A stretch of DNA of 64,000 nucleotides from Vombatus ursinus (GCF_900497805.2 NW_020954551.1:1752382-1816381); one strand, 5' to 3'. Positions 31,896-43,889 are shown, counted from the first letter of the stretch. Notes: generated from the letters alone by a model not told the origin. Numbers and translations: made by a program.

Positions 31896-32639
31896 AACTG
31901 AGATGAAAAAGAACTCTTGTCACCAGGTAGCCAGAGGTATGCGGAAAAGCAAAAAGGCAGTGCAGAAGCATTTCCTTACAAAAGTAGTGCTCCTTCTAGT
32001 TAGGGTGAGAGGCAGAGGCTCCTGAACATCTTCTCAGTAAGACCTCAACCACCTTGAAGTACAGCACACATGACCACAGTCAGATGGGGAAGAACCCTAT
32101 CCCAACCCTCCCCCCCCAAAAAATGTATGCAGTTCACTTCCCAATGTGGCCGGAGCAATATTGACTGTCATTGTGGGGTTTGCGCACGTCAGACAGATGT
32201 GGTGCAGAATGATGTCAACAGGGGCCAAAGAGAGAATTCTGGGATAAGGAAACAAGACCAAGGATTTGAATAGGATAGCTCTGCCAAAAACGGGAGTTGG
32301 TCATGTAAAAGAGCCAAGAAAACTGTTTGTAGAAATGCGGTGGGGAAGGGAAACTGACATGAGTTGATCCATAATGGAGTTGCTGGAAGGGGTGCAGTTT
32401 AGAGAAGTCTTAGGAATAGAAAGCATCTCAGGAAAAGTAAATGGGGAGCCAGTCATGTGCCTAAGGAAAGGGGAGGCCAGCTCAGATAGACTTCTATAAG
32501 TTAGAAACTTAGAAGAGCGTTAGGACTGGGGGTGCCAGACGGTTACTGCCTGAAGCAGGAATTAATCTGAAATTGAGGATAAAACCTCAACCTAGAGAAA
32601 TCAGACAGGAAGAACTGTGCTTCCTCAGTGACCAGGCTG
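31896..32639. other. Unassigned stretch
   Basis: No recognised repeat or gene; a short C-run lies at 32,110. Confidence 0.35.
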
Positions 32640-32770
32640 GGGGAGGGAGGAGAGACAGACATGAAGACAGAGACAGACACAAAAAGAGAAGGGGAGGGAG
32701 GGGGAGAGAGAGAGTGAGAAAGAGAGAGAAAGGGAGAGAGACAGAGACAGAGACGGAAAGAGAGAGCCCT
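32640..32770. repeat. (GA)n purine tract
   Basis: gagagagag, gacagagaca and gggaggga units. The reverse complement is like the TCTCTG tracts at 11.6 and 15.8 kb. Confidence 0.93.
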
Positions 32771-33059
32771 GACAAACAGAAAATGGAAGGAAAAAACAAT
32801 GCAGTGACAAAACAATAAAATCCCAACTGGAGTGTCAAGACGTGTCAGCCTGGATTTAATAGTTGTGCCTCTAAGTTTGTCACCTATATGATATGTTAGT
32901 TTTGTAAGGTACTTTTCCATTCTAGACAGTTGACTGAGTGTGGGTTGTACAGATAATTTAACATATGAATTGGATCAAAGAAAAGTGGAAAGTCAGTGGT
33001 CTAATGTCATGGTCTAAAAAGAAAACCCTGAACACTTGGGCCAGTCACCAAATGCATCT
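32771..33059. other. Unassigned stretch
   Basis: Nothing recognised. Confidence 0.35.
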
Positions 33060-33240
33060 ATCAATCAATCAATCTAAACATTTATATCAATCAGAGCATT
33101 TATTAAACATTGGTGCCAAGTACTATGGTAAGCACTGAGAATACAAAGACAATAATGAAAGAGTCCCTGAATACAAGGAACTTATATTCCATTGGGAGAG
33201 ATATCATGTATATAAATCAGCATATACAAAATGTACTTAT
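33060..33240 (-). mobile_element. L2 3' end, reverse
   Basis: Contains agcatttattaaacattggt, gtactatggtaagcactgag and gaacttatattccattggga. Confidence 0.75.
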
Positions 33241-34449
33241 GCAAAACCCGCCAGAATAAGAATTCCCAGGAAACACACCTCTAATGTGTTGTGCTCAGAG
33301 TATACATGCCCAAAGACTTCTCTGAGAAGCCTACCAAGCTAGAAAGGGGCCTTGTATCAGATAACCAACCTAGCAGCCCACTCCTTAATGGTCTTTGATA
33401 GTTTTGTTAGCTCCTTCCTAGGGTGGGGTTGGAGGTTCATTAATATGCTAGACTGGAAATGCCAAGAGAGTTCAGAGGCTGGACAGCTCCTTTTGAATCA
33501 GCCTATACTGATAGGAAAGAATCCTTTAATTGCTAACCATCAGTTTGAAGGTCTTTCGAAAGACTCCTTCATTTCTTAGCTTGAAAAGCTAATTTTAGAA
33601 TTGATTCTGTTGCTTATAAGCCTGGCCATTCTCAAGGGTAGAAATCATTTCCAGTTTTTCTGAATGGCCATAAAATCTAAATGAATTAATTATTTAAAAT
33701 GAATTAAATAAATTAAGGATACTTTACTGTATTACATATGTACTATATGTTTGTTATCAACCACCTCTCTTTTGAGGGTCCACCAGATCCCCTATATTTT
33801 TTCACAGCTGCCTTGCACTGCTGGATGCTGACATAATCTTTCCTTTTTCCTAAAGGTAAGGGTAGTTCCAAAGGTCAACTACTCCAGGACCCAAGAGTAG
33901 AGGAATGGGGAGCAAGGCTCTAGTCTTGTTCAGGGCACTTGAATTCTGCTCCCCAGTTTTGAATGACTCTGAATTACCCTATGCCTTCTTGACCCCCTTT
34001 ATTCTCCCTTTCTCTTTCCTTTTTTTCAAAATAAAAGATTTGTTTTTTACAATTGCAAAAACAACTTCTAAAAAGCTCTTTTCCCCAGGAAATTATACTT
34101 ATACAATAAGGCATTTCTTCTATCATGTTGATATGTGCACTAGCACTACAATTTTAAAAAATAACAAAAAATTAAAAATAACACAAATCACTATTGTTCA
34201 ATAATCTGGAGGGGGGGAAGGAAATGTCTACATTATAGAACAACACAGTTGATCAAAAAGAGGTTGTTAATTTCAAGCAATTCGTCCCCCCCCCCCCCCA
34301 GCCAAAGGATAATTGACTAAGTGTTCCACTTCCATACAATAAGATAAACATTTGGTACTAGAAATCACTTAATATTAACACAGATAATAATAGTACAAAG
34401 TGTCAAAAGGAATGGACTCCCCATAAATTCAAGTTAGTTTGTCAACTTC
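33241..34449. other. Unassigned stretch, poly(C) run
   Basis: About 1.2 kb without a recognised family. A run of 14 C lies at 34,286-34,299. AT-rich from 34,010 to 34,420. Confidence 0.4.
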
Positions 34450-34520
34450 CAATTAATCAATCAATGAAGTATTTATTAAATCTCAGCTGTGTGTCAGTCA
34501 CTGAACCAGGCACTCTTTCA
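34450..34520 (-). mobile_element. Short L2 3' end, reverse
   Basis: Contains caatcaatgaagtatttatt then ctgaaccaggcactctttc. Confidence 0.55.
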
Positions 34521-34682
34521 ATTATACAATGAAAGATTTTATGCCACATGTCCCTGTCCTTGCCTATTTTTGTACATAACGGTATCAACCCTGGAAGAAT
34601 AGAGAGATTGAATCGTCCCCTTCCACTTCCAGTTTTAAACAAAATAAAAAATAAACATCACAAACAACTTTAAGCGCATCCA

Positions 34683-35003
34683 TCATTCTTGCAAGGTGGG
34701 TCTAAGTAAAACACATTCATGGAAATCCATAAATAACATGCCAGATGCCCATACAGCTTTCTGATGATACTCAAGAGAGGTAACCTCATAGTCAGTGGAA
34801 CTAAGTGAAGTCAGAGAATTCCTTGCTAACTGTTTGAAGACATCATATAGGGAGTTTAACAATAAAACCAAATTCTTTTGTGCAGAGGTGCATAAGACAG
34901 GTTGGCTCCAATTCATGCAATTAACAATATTTCTTCTTTCCCTAGCCCTGTGAGGGCGGGACATCAAATTATCTGCCAGGATGCCAAATGACCTCCAGTC
35001 CAT
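34683..35003 (-). other. Unrecognised 106-codon open frame
   Basis: The frame has a normal amino-acid mix (SFGILADNLMSRPHRARE; NLVLLLNSLYDVFKQLARN) and does not overlap a known repeat, so a decayed processed gene copy is possible. I recognise no family, see no splice sites, and see no poly(A) remnant that would prove retroposition. A chance frame of this length is also plausible. Confidence 0.2.
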
Positions 35004-35129
35004 ACCATAGATTCAAATGAGGATCAGTTGAGTGTTTTGCATAAAAGAGAGAAGACTCATGGAAGACCCAAATATTTGAAGGGCTAACTCTCATGTGGGA
35101 GAGGAGTTAGATCTATTTCACTTGACCTA

Positions 35130-35212
35130 GGAGTTAGCACATTAAGAGCAATGCATGTAGAGCACTTGCCCTAGAGTCAGGAGGACCTGAGTTCAAATCC
35201 AGCCTCAGACAC
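35130..35212 (+). mobile_element. MIR-type SINE head fragment
   Basis: Contains gtagagcacttgccctagag, tcaggaggacctgagttcaa and ccagcctcagacacata. The matching type B tail may be at 35,390-35,450 (tctgaggttctctccaactc), about 180 bases further on. Confidence 0.65.
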
Positions 35213-35389
35213 ATAACAATGCATGAAAGATGCAAAAAGACAAATTGAGACTTCATATTGGGAAACATTTCCTGATAATAATAAAAGCAGAATGGTCTGT
35301 CTGGGAAAGTGATAGATGACCCCCTTTGCTGGTAATCCACGCACATTCTGGATGCCCACTTGCCAGTTTGGTTCACTCAGGTGTCATTT

Positions 35390-35450
35390 AAAATAGATGC
35401 TCTCTGAGGTTCTCTCCAACTCAGAGAATGTAGGACTCTGTGATTTGAAC
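35390..35450 (+). mobile_element. Type B SINE tail fragment
   Basis: Contains gatgctctctgaggttctct then ccaactcagagaatgta. Possibly the displaced tail of the SINE head at 35,130. Confidence 0.55.
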
Positions 35451-35525
35451 ATACAATGGCCCCACATGACTTCATTAACAGCATAACCGATAGGGTTTGC
35501 TTCTTCAGATGCTTTCTTATAATTT

Positions 35526-35914
35526 TCATACTCCTCCTAAACTGAATCTACGCCCTTCTTGGGAAGAAGAAAAATTGGCTATTTTTGTCTGGTCATCCGG
35601 AAGCCATGGTTTCAGCTCTTCCAGAACCTTCCCTCGAGCTACAATTCTGTTCGCAGATGTTCTCTCACTTTCAACAGCCTTGTACACTCCAAATCTTTTC
35701 TTCAGAAGTGGCTCCAGCATCTCGCTGGTACTGACACCTTTTCTGATTCCAGGAGTTTTCTGTTAGTTCTTTTGGGGTTTCCATATTGATAGTGCAGAGG
35801 TCTCCAAGAAGGGAGAGATACCATTTTTTTCCAGAAAAAAAGCACTTTAACATTTTTTCCATTGTAACCCAGAGGGACAGCTGCTTGGGAAAGTGGAGAA
35901 CGTGGGCTCAGCAC
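35526..35914 (-). other. Overlapping unrecognised open frames
   Basis: Three - strand frames overlap (64, 63 and 70 codons), one reading PLLKKRFGVYKAVESERTSA then KVLEELKPWLPDDQ. The charged, ordinary composition and lack of repeats would fit a frameshifted processed copy of a host gene, but no family is recognised. Confidence 0.2.
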
Positions 35915-36030
35915 TTACTGCCTGTGTGACCTTGGGCAAGTCACATAACTCCTGTGTTCCTCAGTTTATTACTTCTAAAGGGCTGATGTTGAACTAGATG
36001 GCTTCTAAGTTCTCTTCTGGTTCTAATTAC
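35885..36030 (+). mobile_element. MIR-type SINE, type B
   Basis: Contains ctgtgtgaccttgggcaagt, cctcagtttattacttctaa, then gatgttgaactagatggctt and tctcttctggttct. Confidence 0.85.
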
Positions 36031-36034
36031 AATT

Positions 36035-36125
36035 CAGTCTTAGAAGAATTTATTAAGTATCCATCATGTATTATGGTATAGCCCAGCAATTCAAAGACAA
36101 AAGTCTTTGTCTTTGAGGAGTCCTC
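36035..36125 (-). mobile_element. L2 3' terminus, reverse
   Basis: Contains gaatttattaagtatccatc then gtctttgtctttgaggagtc. Confidence 0.65.
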
Positions 36126-37262
36126 TTGCCTCCCCTTCTACCTGATTGGCTTTCTGAAATTAACACTGTTTCTAAAGATAAACTCATGCATCCCACTTTT
36201 TATACCAACTAATGCAATGAATTAAGGGTCTTCTTTGTCCTTTATGATGACCTTCACACCTTGCATCACAAATGAAAGCCTAATGAAAACATCAAATCTG
36301 TTTACTCTCTTGGGTCCTGTTTTGGTGCCAGGATAAATGATGCTCACCTTCCCATCTCCTCCACTCTCAATACATCATCTAGCTCCAGCCTCCTGAATGC
36401 TGCCACTATTATTGCCAGACACTCATCATAGGCCCACTTTTCCAGGTGCCAGCAAATTTCTCTGCATTTCGTTTAATTTTCTTCCCCAGCCCTGTCTCTC
36501 CCCCTTTTCATTTTTTCCCTTCACTTTCCTTCTCCCTCTTCATTCTGAAGAGCAATATGGTTGTGTTACCTTGGGAGGAGAAGGGGTAATTGGCTGGAGG
36601 GATCAGCAGGAGGTTTATATATTGGTGGGGAGATGTGGAAGAGACAGCTCTAAGTCCTTTTTTTTTCCTTGTCAGAGCTAGAATAAGAGTGAGATTGTTG
36701 AGTCTTTGTTGTAGGATTCTTGAGTTTAGATGGTCCTGACAGCATTTATATTTACTACAGCAGGCAGAAATAACTGGACTTAGCACTATAATTAGTTAAA
36801 ATATCCCTGTGGATGTACACTCCAGATGAAGGTGCCAAATGGCCCCTTTCTTGGTTTAATCTCAGGAGTCTCTACCCATGAGTGTTGGGAGAAAGAAAGG
36901 TCAGTATCCTAAGGTTTCCGTTTCTACACATGGAGCCTTGTGTTCTATTGCCCATAGTTTTCACTTGATAGCTAGTCTGCCCTTAAAAGTTAAGGTGAGG
37001 GATCTTTATGCTTCTTACCCTGGGTTCTAGAATTGTTAGCTATGGTTCTGATATCAAATCCTGTTTCTGGGAAGCCAGCAATTTCAATGTTGTTGCTGGG
37101 TCTTAAAGAGCACCAGAGGTATAGAGTTGTTAACCAATATGAAAGAAACAAGAAATCTGGTAACACTTGCAACATGCTTAGCCAACATGGAACCTCCTCC
37201 TCCTCAGTGCTAGATCCAAAGGCTTTTTGGTAATTTCCTTTGAACTACTTCCAACCCAGATA
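36126..37262. other. Unassigned stretch
   Basis: About 1.1 kb with no recognised repeat; a pyrimidine-rich part at 36,480-36,545. Confidence 0.4.
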
Positions 37263-37332
37263 TGACAACTGCAAACCATTGGATTCAATGGCCTCCAAGG
37301 TCTCTCCCAGATCCAAATCTATGATCCCATGA
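37263..37332 (+). mobile_element. Type B SINE tail
   Basis: Contains ttcaatggcctccaaggtct, ctcccagatccaaatctatg and atcccatga. Confidence 0.75.
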
Positions 37333-37334
37333 CC

Positions 37335-37450
37335 AGGCAGCCTGGTCTATTAGAGCACCAGTCTTGGGGTTGGGGAGATCTGGGTTCAAGTCTAGCCTCC
37401 GGATCATACTAGCAGTATATCCTTGAGAAAATCATTCTCAGTGCCCTGGA
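37335..37450 (+). mobile_element. MIR-type SINE head and core
   Basis: Contains aggcagcctggtctattaga, tctgggttcaagtctagcct, then atcattctcagtgcc. Confidence 0.7.
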
Positions 37451-38369
37451 AATGTCTAAGACTTGCTCTAAATTTCTGAATATTTGTCAATCTACACTGA
37501 TAGAGTTTCTTCTCTGAACATTCCATATATCAATGAAATTACAGATGCACATCAGAAAAAAGGGAAAATGATACTCTTTAGAAAGATCCAACTAAAACAT
37601 TTAGTACAGTAAAAATTGGATGAGATAGTAGTAAATGCATGCTAATGCTGTACATCCACATTAAGGAAGCACAAATGGGGAGCTACTAAGTAATTAAAGA
37701 ATAAGTTGTTCAAAAGCACACAGTGCCATAATTAAAGGAAAAATACCTTCCCAGTAATTGAAAGTGCTAATGCAAAGGTTTGTTCTATCATGAGTAAAAT
37801 CAAATTAATCACTTTCAATTCTTTCATGGATATCCATTCTTATAAGTAAATTCAATTCACCAAAGGTCAATGTTATAAAATTTATTAAGCCTCAGGGGAT
37901 TCAAAATTTTGCTCTGGGTTGGTCTATTCAGGAACCAGTAGGAGTTGGAGGTGGTGTTAGTATATATGGGCAGAACCATATGGTGTGAAGAGTGGAGGTA
38001 GGGTCTAACATAATCTCTGCTTAGAGTAGATCATTGTGCCTTTAATTTCTTCACCCACTGCAAGAAAAACTGGCTCTGCCCCCTCCGTCTTCCTTTTGGT
38101 GATTTCTAGATCACCAAAGGTAGGAGCAGCTCTGAAGTTATTTGCATAAGGACTTTCCCTCGTGCCATGAGAAATGGAAAAGAAGGGAAAGGAAGTAAGA
38201 GAATAATTCAGAATACACAAAAGACTTACTGGGAGGTACCAACAGAGTGGATTGAATGCTGCTCAGCCCCTGGGAAAGGGAACAAATCAGCACGGACTTA
38301 ACTGCATGGACCTAACTCCACCAGGAATGGTAAATATAGACAACTTATAGCAACGGTTCCATGAACTTG
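37451..38369. other. Unassigned stretch
   Basis: No recognised repeat or gene in about 0.9 kb. Confidence 0.35.
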
Positions 38370-38540
38370 CTAGAGTGGTTTGCCATTCCTTCTCTGGTTC
38401 ATATTACAGAGGAGGAAACTGAAGCAAACAGAGTTAAGTGATTTGCTCAGGATCACAGAACTAGTAAGTGTCTGAGGCTGAATTTGAACTTAGATCTTCC
38501 TGACTCCAGCCCCAGAGCTCTATCTACTGTATCATCTAAA
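38370..38540 (-). mobile_element. tRNA-headed SINE, type C, reverse
   Basis: Contains tagagtggtttgccattcct (type C tail block), aggaggaaactgaagcaaac, aactagtaagtgtctgaggc and the head gagctctatctactgtatca. The terminal RTE-like tail is lost. Confidence 0.85.
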
Positions 38541-38604
38541 ATTGAGGATAGATAGATAGATAATACACACAGACATATAGATAAATATTGAGATACAGAC
38601 ATTG

Positions 38605-38745
38605 ATATATTTTGATAACTATTTCAATATAATTTCTTTCTTTCATAATCTTATTTATTTTATTTTGTGCATTTAAAAACACTATTCTAAAATGGGGCCT
38701 GTATGCTTCACCAGACTGCCAAAAGGGTCCATGACAGTAAAAATT
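38605..38745 (+). mobile_element. hAT-like MITE fragment (caccagactgcc family)
   Basis: Contains tattttattttgtgcattta, aaacactattctaaaatggg, cttcaccagactgccaaaag and ggtccatgaca. The copy at 42,475 shares these blocks in order. Assigned to hAT from the expected end gttaagaacccctg, seen in part in the other copy. Confidence 0.6.
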
Positions 38746-40334
38746 AAAAAATATACACTTTTTAAAATCCTGCCTTAAAGAAATCCAAGCAAGAGTGAGT
38801 TTTCCAGAACTGATTCAGGCAAACCTGAAGGCTGGGGTAGGCTGAAGCTATGAGAACCAGGGAAATTGGGAGAAAATCCTAAATGGCCCAAAGACATTCC
38901 AGTCTTAGGACTGTCTGGAAGAGCTGGACAGTTCCCCATGACCCAGATCTTGATTATTTTATTCTGAAAGAACTGTAACACTTTCCTTAGAGGAAGAGAC
39001 AGGTCAGAATGCCAGGAAGCCAGGACAACAAAGTTGAATTGAGGACAGTAGCAAGGAAGCAATGGGAAGCATCTGAGGAAAGAAGCTAGAGATAGAGCAG
39101 ATGGGGGAGCAGCGAAGCAGAAATACATTTAGGAGAAACCAGAAGGTCTTGACTCTAACCTTGAATCTCACTGGGGTTCCATCCAGGATAATTCCGTAAG
39201 TAACAGATTGTCCAGGTTCCTGGGGATGGCACCTGAATGTCATCCGCATACATGGGTGGTCCATTAGAATAGAGGTGGTTCTTAAATTCCCAGTGGACCC
39301 CTGACTTTTCCCCTTGCTTTTGGCTCCAACCAAGGGAGTACTACAAATCAAAATGGTTATTTAAGTCTCTGGGGGAAAAAAAATAAAGGCCAACAAAAAG
39401 GGGAAGGGGAAGGAGGTTTCTTGCCTATAAATAAAAGCTGTTCTCTGCTTGATGCTTTGTGAGCAGAAATGAAATGAGAATCATTGGAACATGGATGAGT
39501 AAGGGTGAGTTCATAGTTTCCTTTGAAGAAATGACATCCACTGGTGTTCTCAAGTGCCACCCGGATGGGGACAAATAAGCAAGATTAGCAAGATGAGCTG
39601 GTTTATGGCCACCCTTTGGAGAGTGGGAGGAACTGATATTCCAGGTTTTACCTTGGTAGAGGAAGATGAGATAAAGGTGAAAAGTGAGAGGTCCAGCCAG
39701 TGAAAGGAACATTAATAATGTGACATTTATCAAGTCAAATGACATTTTTTACGTCAATGGAGAAAGATTCTACAAGATAAAGGAGCTGTTTAATATCTGT
39801 GGGGGGGAGTAGGGCAGAGTCAGAGAGCTTGATGCCATAATGTACATCAGACAGTCATTAATAAGACGTTTTTGTTTGATTCCCCCTTAACTTGGAAGCA
39901 ATACTTAGTTCTGTTTGGGAGATAATAAGGGGCTTAAGGCAGGGCACAGCCATAATGGGCTTAAGCTGTCTCCCTGAAAAATGCCACATTGGACACAAAG
40001 TGTTCTTGACATGACACTGGGCACATCTTTAATAGTGAACAGTTTTCATATAGACATCAATTACTCTAGAATTCTCATTATCTTTGAAGGGTCTTTTTTT
40101 GCTGTTGACTCAAACTTTGACTGACATCACCTACCGCAGCCTTCTCTCTCTCTCCTTTGACTAAAGGTCAGGAGGGTTGAGTGCCAAATTCCTCCCAATG
40201 TCTTCCTTGATAGGGGGCAAATACTGGACTTTGGGGCTTGCTCTGCTCTTTATCTGTTGCTTTTTCTGGTTTCAAGAAGCTGCTACACCAGGTTCCCCCC
40301 ACCTCTGCTTTCCTGCCTCCTTTTTTGTGTTGTT
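38746..40334. other. Unassigned stretch, weak exon-like block
   Basis: About 1.6 kb without a recognised repeat. On the - strand, 39,160-39,340 has a plausible acceptor (gatttgtag before it) and donor (caag then gttaga after it), with two of three frames open for 181 bases. Since two different frames are open, this may be chance. No protein family recognised. Confidence 0.3.
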
Positions 40335-40470
40335 CCTCCCACCCTTTAGATTGTAAGCTCCTTGAGGGCAGGAACTGTCTTTTTATTATTATTTGTGTTT
40401 CTGGCACTTAGCACAGTGTCTGGCAGATAGTAGGCACCTAATAAATGTTAATTGGATTGGATTAGTCTAG
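40335..40470 (+). mobile_element. L2 3' terminus, well preserved
   Basis: Contains tagattgtaagctccttgag, ggcaggaactgtctttttat, cacttagcacagtgtctggc and agtaggcacctaataaatgt. Confidence 0.9.
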
Positions 40471-40489
40471 TAGAACATATATTTGTAGT

Positions 40490-40925
40490 ACATGAACAAG
40501 CCATGAGCCCAGGACTGAGTCAAAGGTTTTGTTATAATCTATAAAGAGAGTGTAGATGTTATGGAATTTTGGGATGGCTTGTTTAATAATTCCTGAATGA
40601 TAAATAAGTTGTTCTTTATACCCATAAGACTTTTGGACACACTTTTTCTACCTCCTTAGCTAATATACTGTTTTCCTGTCAAGTGTTTGCAGACTTAGTT
40701 GTCATCCAAGCTGCAAATACTTTATATAAAGTCCATAAACACATAATTGGTCTGCATTTGGAGGGAGCATTGTTGTTCTCATCTTATGGTAGCAAATATG
40801 TGATGCCTTCTGTTCAGAAAAATGAGATGACTCCAATTCATGCCATGACCAATCTCAGCTTCAGAGAACCAAAGATGAAGCAGTCTACCAACCTCCTAAC
40901 TGAAGATGTTGGACCCAATGTGCAA
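40490..40925 (-). mobile_element. RTE/BovB-like LINE, RT fragment, reverse
   Basis: The - strand reads KFHNIYTLFIDYNKTFDSV at about 40,510-40,570, which matches the RTE/BovB RT block FQKNIYFCFIDYAKAFDCV that contains one catalytic aspartate. Flanking sequence to 40,925 is probably more of the same element but was not aligned. Decayed, with no long frame. Confidence 0.65.
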
Positions 40926-41166
40926 GATGAGATCTAAATTTTTCACCATAGCAGATGTATAGATTGATTTTCTTTGACCATGCTTATTTATTATAAGGAT
41001 TGTGTTTATCTTTTTTTTTCTTGGGCTGGGGAAGATTTGGGGAGAGGTATTTGAAATGAGGATTAAAGCTGGAGGTTAGCAATTGCGTTGCTGAAAAACA
41101 AGAAATACTGATGAGCTGACCATGTTGTTCGAATGACAAGCCTACATTTGCCTGTAAGACTATTTT

Positions 41167-41560
41167 ATGGAGAACTCACACAAGGTAAGTGCTCACATGG
41201 AGATGAAAAGAAGTAATACAAGAACAAGGTCTCCAAAGAACTTTGGAATCAATTGTGAGATGTGGGAGACACTGGCACAGGACCACCCAGCATGGGGTGC
41301 CCTCATCAAAGAAGGTGCTGTGCTCTACATGAAAAGAAGAATTGGAGTAGCTCAAAAGAAATGCAAGACGCTCAAATTAAGAGACATGCCCACTCCAAGT
41401 GCTCATCATACAGTTTGTACCCAACCTGTGGTACAGCCTTCGCAGCATTGGTCTGTTCAGTCACAGCTGGACAGACTGTACATTGACACTGACATAGTGA
41501 TGCCATTTTGGTTCTCTTCAAGTAGGAACAACAAGGCACTAAATAATTTTTATGAGTATT
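41167..41560 (+). mobile_element. RTE-like LINE, 3' end of coding region
   Basis: The 139-codon frame contains WETLAQDHPAWGALIKEGAV then LYMKRRIGVAQKKCK, the usual end of a non-LTR retrotransposon polyprotein, followed by an eroded Cys/His region. The same sequence, more decayed, is at 60,350. It ends near tttggttctcttcaagtagg, related to the tail shared with RTESINE copies. The clade is uncertain; it is not a host gene. Confidence 0.6.
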
Positions 41561-41944
41561 GCACCTATCCCTCAAAACTTTCCTGAGCTAAGAGTAGAAT
41601 GTAATTACTAAAATGCCTTTGCTAGAAAACTCAAGGAAGTTAAAAAGCTTTCCATGTTCAAAGGTGACTTCTCCTTGAAACTGGCAGGAGTTTGGGGGCC
41701 AATAAGCTTCCCACTAAATCAAAGCCTTCCGGCAAGGTTGTCTTAGTCATCTCCGCAGGTTCAAATGAGAAGGCACTCAGAGGCTCTGCTGAGAAGCGAC
41801 ACCTTCGCTCTGAACCATTCAGCTTCTTGCTGGGCAGAGTTCCCAGCCCAGCAGCAGGATTGCCTCTCCCAACCCAGACTTCTGTAGTAGTTGATTGAAA
41901 GGGAGAGATGCAGTACCTGAATGACTTTGATCTCAGATTCCCTC

Positions 41945-42265
41945 TTTGTACCCCAGAATCACAGAATTGGCATTGGAAGGGACCTGAAAGGCAGCTCAGT
42001 CCAACCCATATGTGAACAAGAATCCCCTTTAGGCCATAACTGACCCAAGTGGCCACCCCACCTCTGCTTGCAGACTTCTTTGCAATGGGAGGAAGTTCCC
42101 CATCCCCCCCCCAGACAGCTCTCACTGTACTGACATCAACTTGAAATCGGCCTTTCCCCTGGTTCTACCCTCATTGGTCAACTGGAATACATGGACTAGC
42201 TCTTCCACACGGCAACCCTTTAAATAACTAAAGACAAAAATTCTTCTCTTTCAGGCTAAATGACT
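41945..42265 (-). mobile_element. CR1/L3 LINE 3' end, reverse
   Basis: Begins agaatcacagaattggcatt then ggaagggacctgaaaggca, ccaacccatatgtgaacaag and cacctctgcttgcagacttc, the reversed L3 terminal region. Confidence 0.82.
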
Positions 42266-42474
42266 GATCTTAACATGGCCTAATTTTAACGTTCTTCCCC
42301 ATCCTGGTCTCCCCCTCCTGTATATTCCCCAACTTCCCTCTGCCCCCATCTTTTGAGCTCGGTTAATGGACAAAGCAGAAGATGCACACAAACAATCCTT
42401 ATAATGGATAGAAAGACAGAAGTTCCAGGTTCCAGGCCCACCTTTGACACATACCTGTTGTATATTTAATATTT
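42266..42474. other. Unassigned stretch
   Basis: Nothing recognised. Confidence 0.35.
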
Positions 42475-42612
42475 GCACTTCAATATATTGATTCTGTTTG
42501 TAATCCAATGTATTTTGTTTTATGTATTAAAAAACATTAGTCTAAGGTCCATAGGTTTCACCAGACTGCTGCCAAAGGGATCCATGATACAAAAGATGTT
42601 AAGAAACCCTTC
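42475..42612 (+). mobile_element. hAT-like MITE fragment (caccagactgcc family)
   Basis: Contains tgtattttgttttatgtatt, tccataggtttcaccagact, gggatccatgatacaaaaga and the end tgttaagaaaccc, a likely eroded inverted terminus. Confidence 0.65.
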
Positions 42613-42674
42613 TCTCTAACTACAAGTTGCAAACATACGTTGGTAGTTTCCTCCTCTAAGAGTTCTCTATATCA

Positions 42675-42925
42675 ATGAATAATAATAATAACAACAACAA
42701 TAAACAACTAACAATTATATAGCACTTATTATGTGCCAGGCACTGTGCTCAGTGCTTTGTAAATATTATTTTATCCCCATTTTACAGATAAGGAAACTGA
42801 GACAGACAGCGGTTAAGTGACTTGTTCAAGGTCACATAACTAGGAAGTGTCTGATGCTGAATCTGAATTCAGGTCTTCCTGATTCCAGGCTCAGTGCTCT
42901 AACTACTGCACTACCTAGTTGCTTG
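42675..42925 (-). mobile_element. MIR-type SINE, type A, full length, reverse
   Basis: Contains tatagcacttattatgtgcc, aggcactgtgctcagtgctt, ccattttacagataaggaaa and the head gtgctctaactactgcacta. Confidence 0.93.
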
Positions 42926-43464
42926 GATGATGGCATAGGTTCAGTACCTATCTCCTATTGTAATGAAAAAGCACAGAAAGAAAATCTCTGTACTTTTGGT
43001 TTGCTTCAGACAAGACAACATCCTTCAACCGATGTCTTGAGTTAACCATCAATTCCCTGAAGGACTGCATAATCTGGTGAGGAATCAGCCCCAAACACAA
43101 ACAGAATTGGGTTCTGGAATCTTGAGAATGGAATTCTCGGGATCATTCTCTCCCTGTCCTCACCACAAACACCACCTGGATGTCCACATTAGAAGCCCAG
43201 AAGTTTAACTGGGCTGCTGCTTTCGCACACTGGGAGTCTCTCCTGGAAGGCTGAGGACAGAGCAACCCCAGACTAAAGTGTGAAGGAGCTGCATTGGCTT
43301 GTCTTCTGGCCCCTCCTGCTTTCCCATCTCTGCGATCCTGAGCCTACCTCTTGGTCTCTCCTCCTTCCAATGCCCAGGGTCCTTTTGCGGCTACCTTAAC
43401 TCTCCATTTGGGAACTTGTCTAGGTAATGCTCCACACCCCAGACCATAACCCCTGGCCAAACCA
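42926..43464. other. Unassigned stretch
   Basis: No recognised repeat or gene. Confidence 0.35.
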
Positions 43465-43605
43465 AGAATGGTACGTTTGGAAGAGACCTTGGAAATCATT
43501 CCATCTCGCAGATGAGGAAACTGAGGTCTGGGCAGGTGAAAAGCCAGCAAAGAGCGGAAGTCAGGCTTCCCAACCTTCTGGTCCAGGGCTCTTTTTGCCA
43601 CTATA
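43465..43605 (-). mobile_element. MIR-type SINE, type B, reverse
   Basis: Contains tttggaagagaccttggaaa, cgcagatgaggaaactgagg and tctggtccagggctcttttt. Confidence 0.78.
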
Positions 43606-43607
43606 TT

Positions 43608-43842
43608 CAAGAGTGTGCTGGAGCCAGCTCATATTGGCTCACAAAAGCCAATTGTTAAATTTTCCGGGTGAGCCTTTATACCACAAATGCTACAAATCAG
43701 GGCTTGATTTATTCTTTTGTTGATTGCCCAGACTAAAGAAAGTGAAGAAGAAAATGTTAATAATGCAGGTTAAACAGCAAAAAGTCATGGGTACATTCCC
43801 CCGCCCCCGAAAGCCGGTCATTAAACACTTATTAGCAGCCTG
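43608..43842 (+). mobile_element. hAT-like MITE, nearly complete
   Basis: Starts caagagtgtgctggagccag, continues ctacaaatcagggcttgatt, aagaaaatgttaataatgca, and ends near cggtcattaaacacttatta. Same family as 22,550 (+) and 46,282 (-). Confidence 0.6.
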
Positions 43843-43889
43843 TTGCATCTACAATCCACTACTGCTCTCAGCTAGTTGTCACATAAGGC

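Noticed and set aside
41167-41586. 139-codon frame as a host gene
   Set aside because: A second, decayed copy at 60,350 and the non-LTR retrotransposon-like C-terminal pattern mark it as a LINE.
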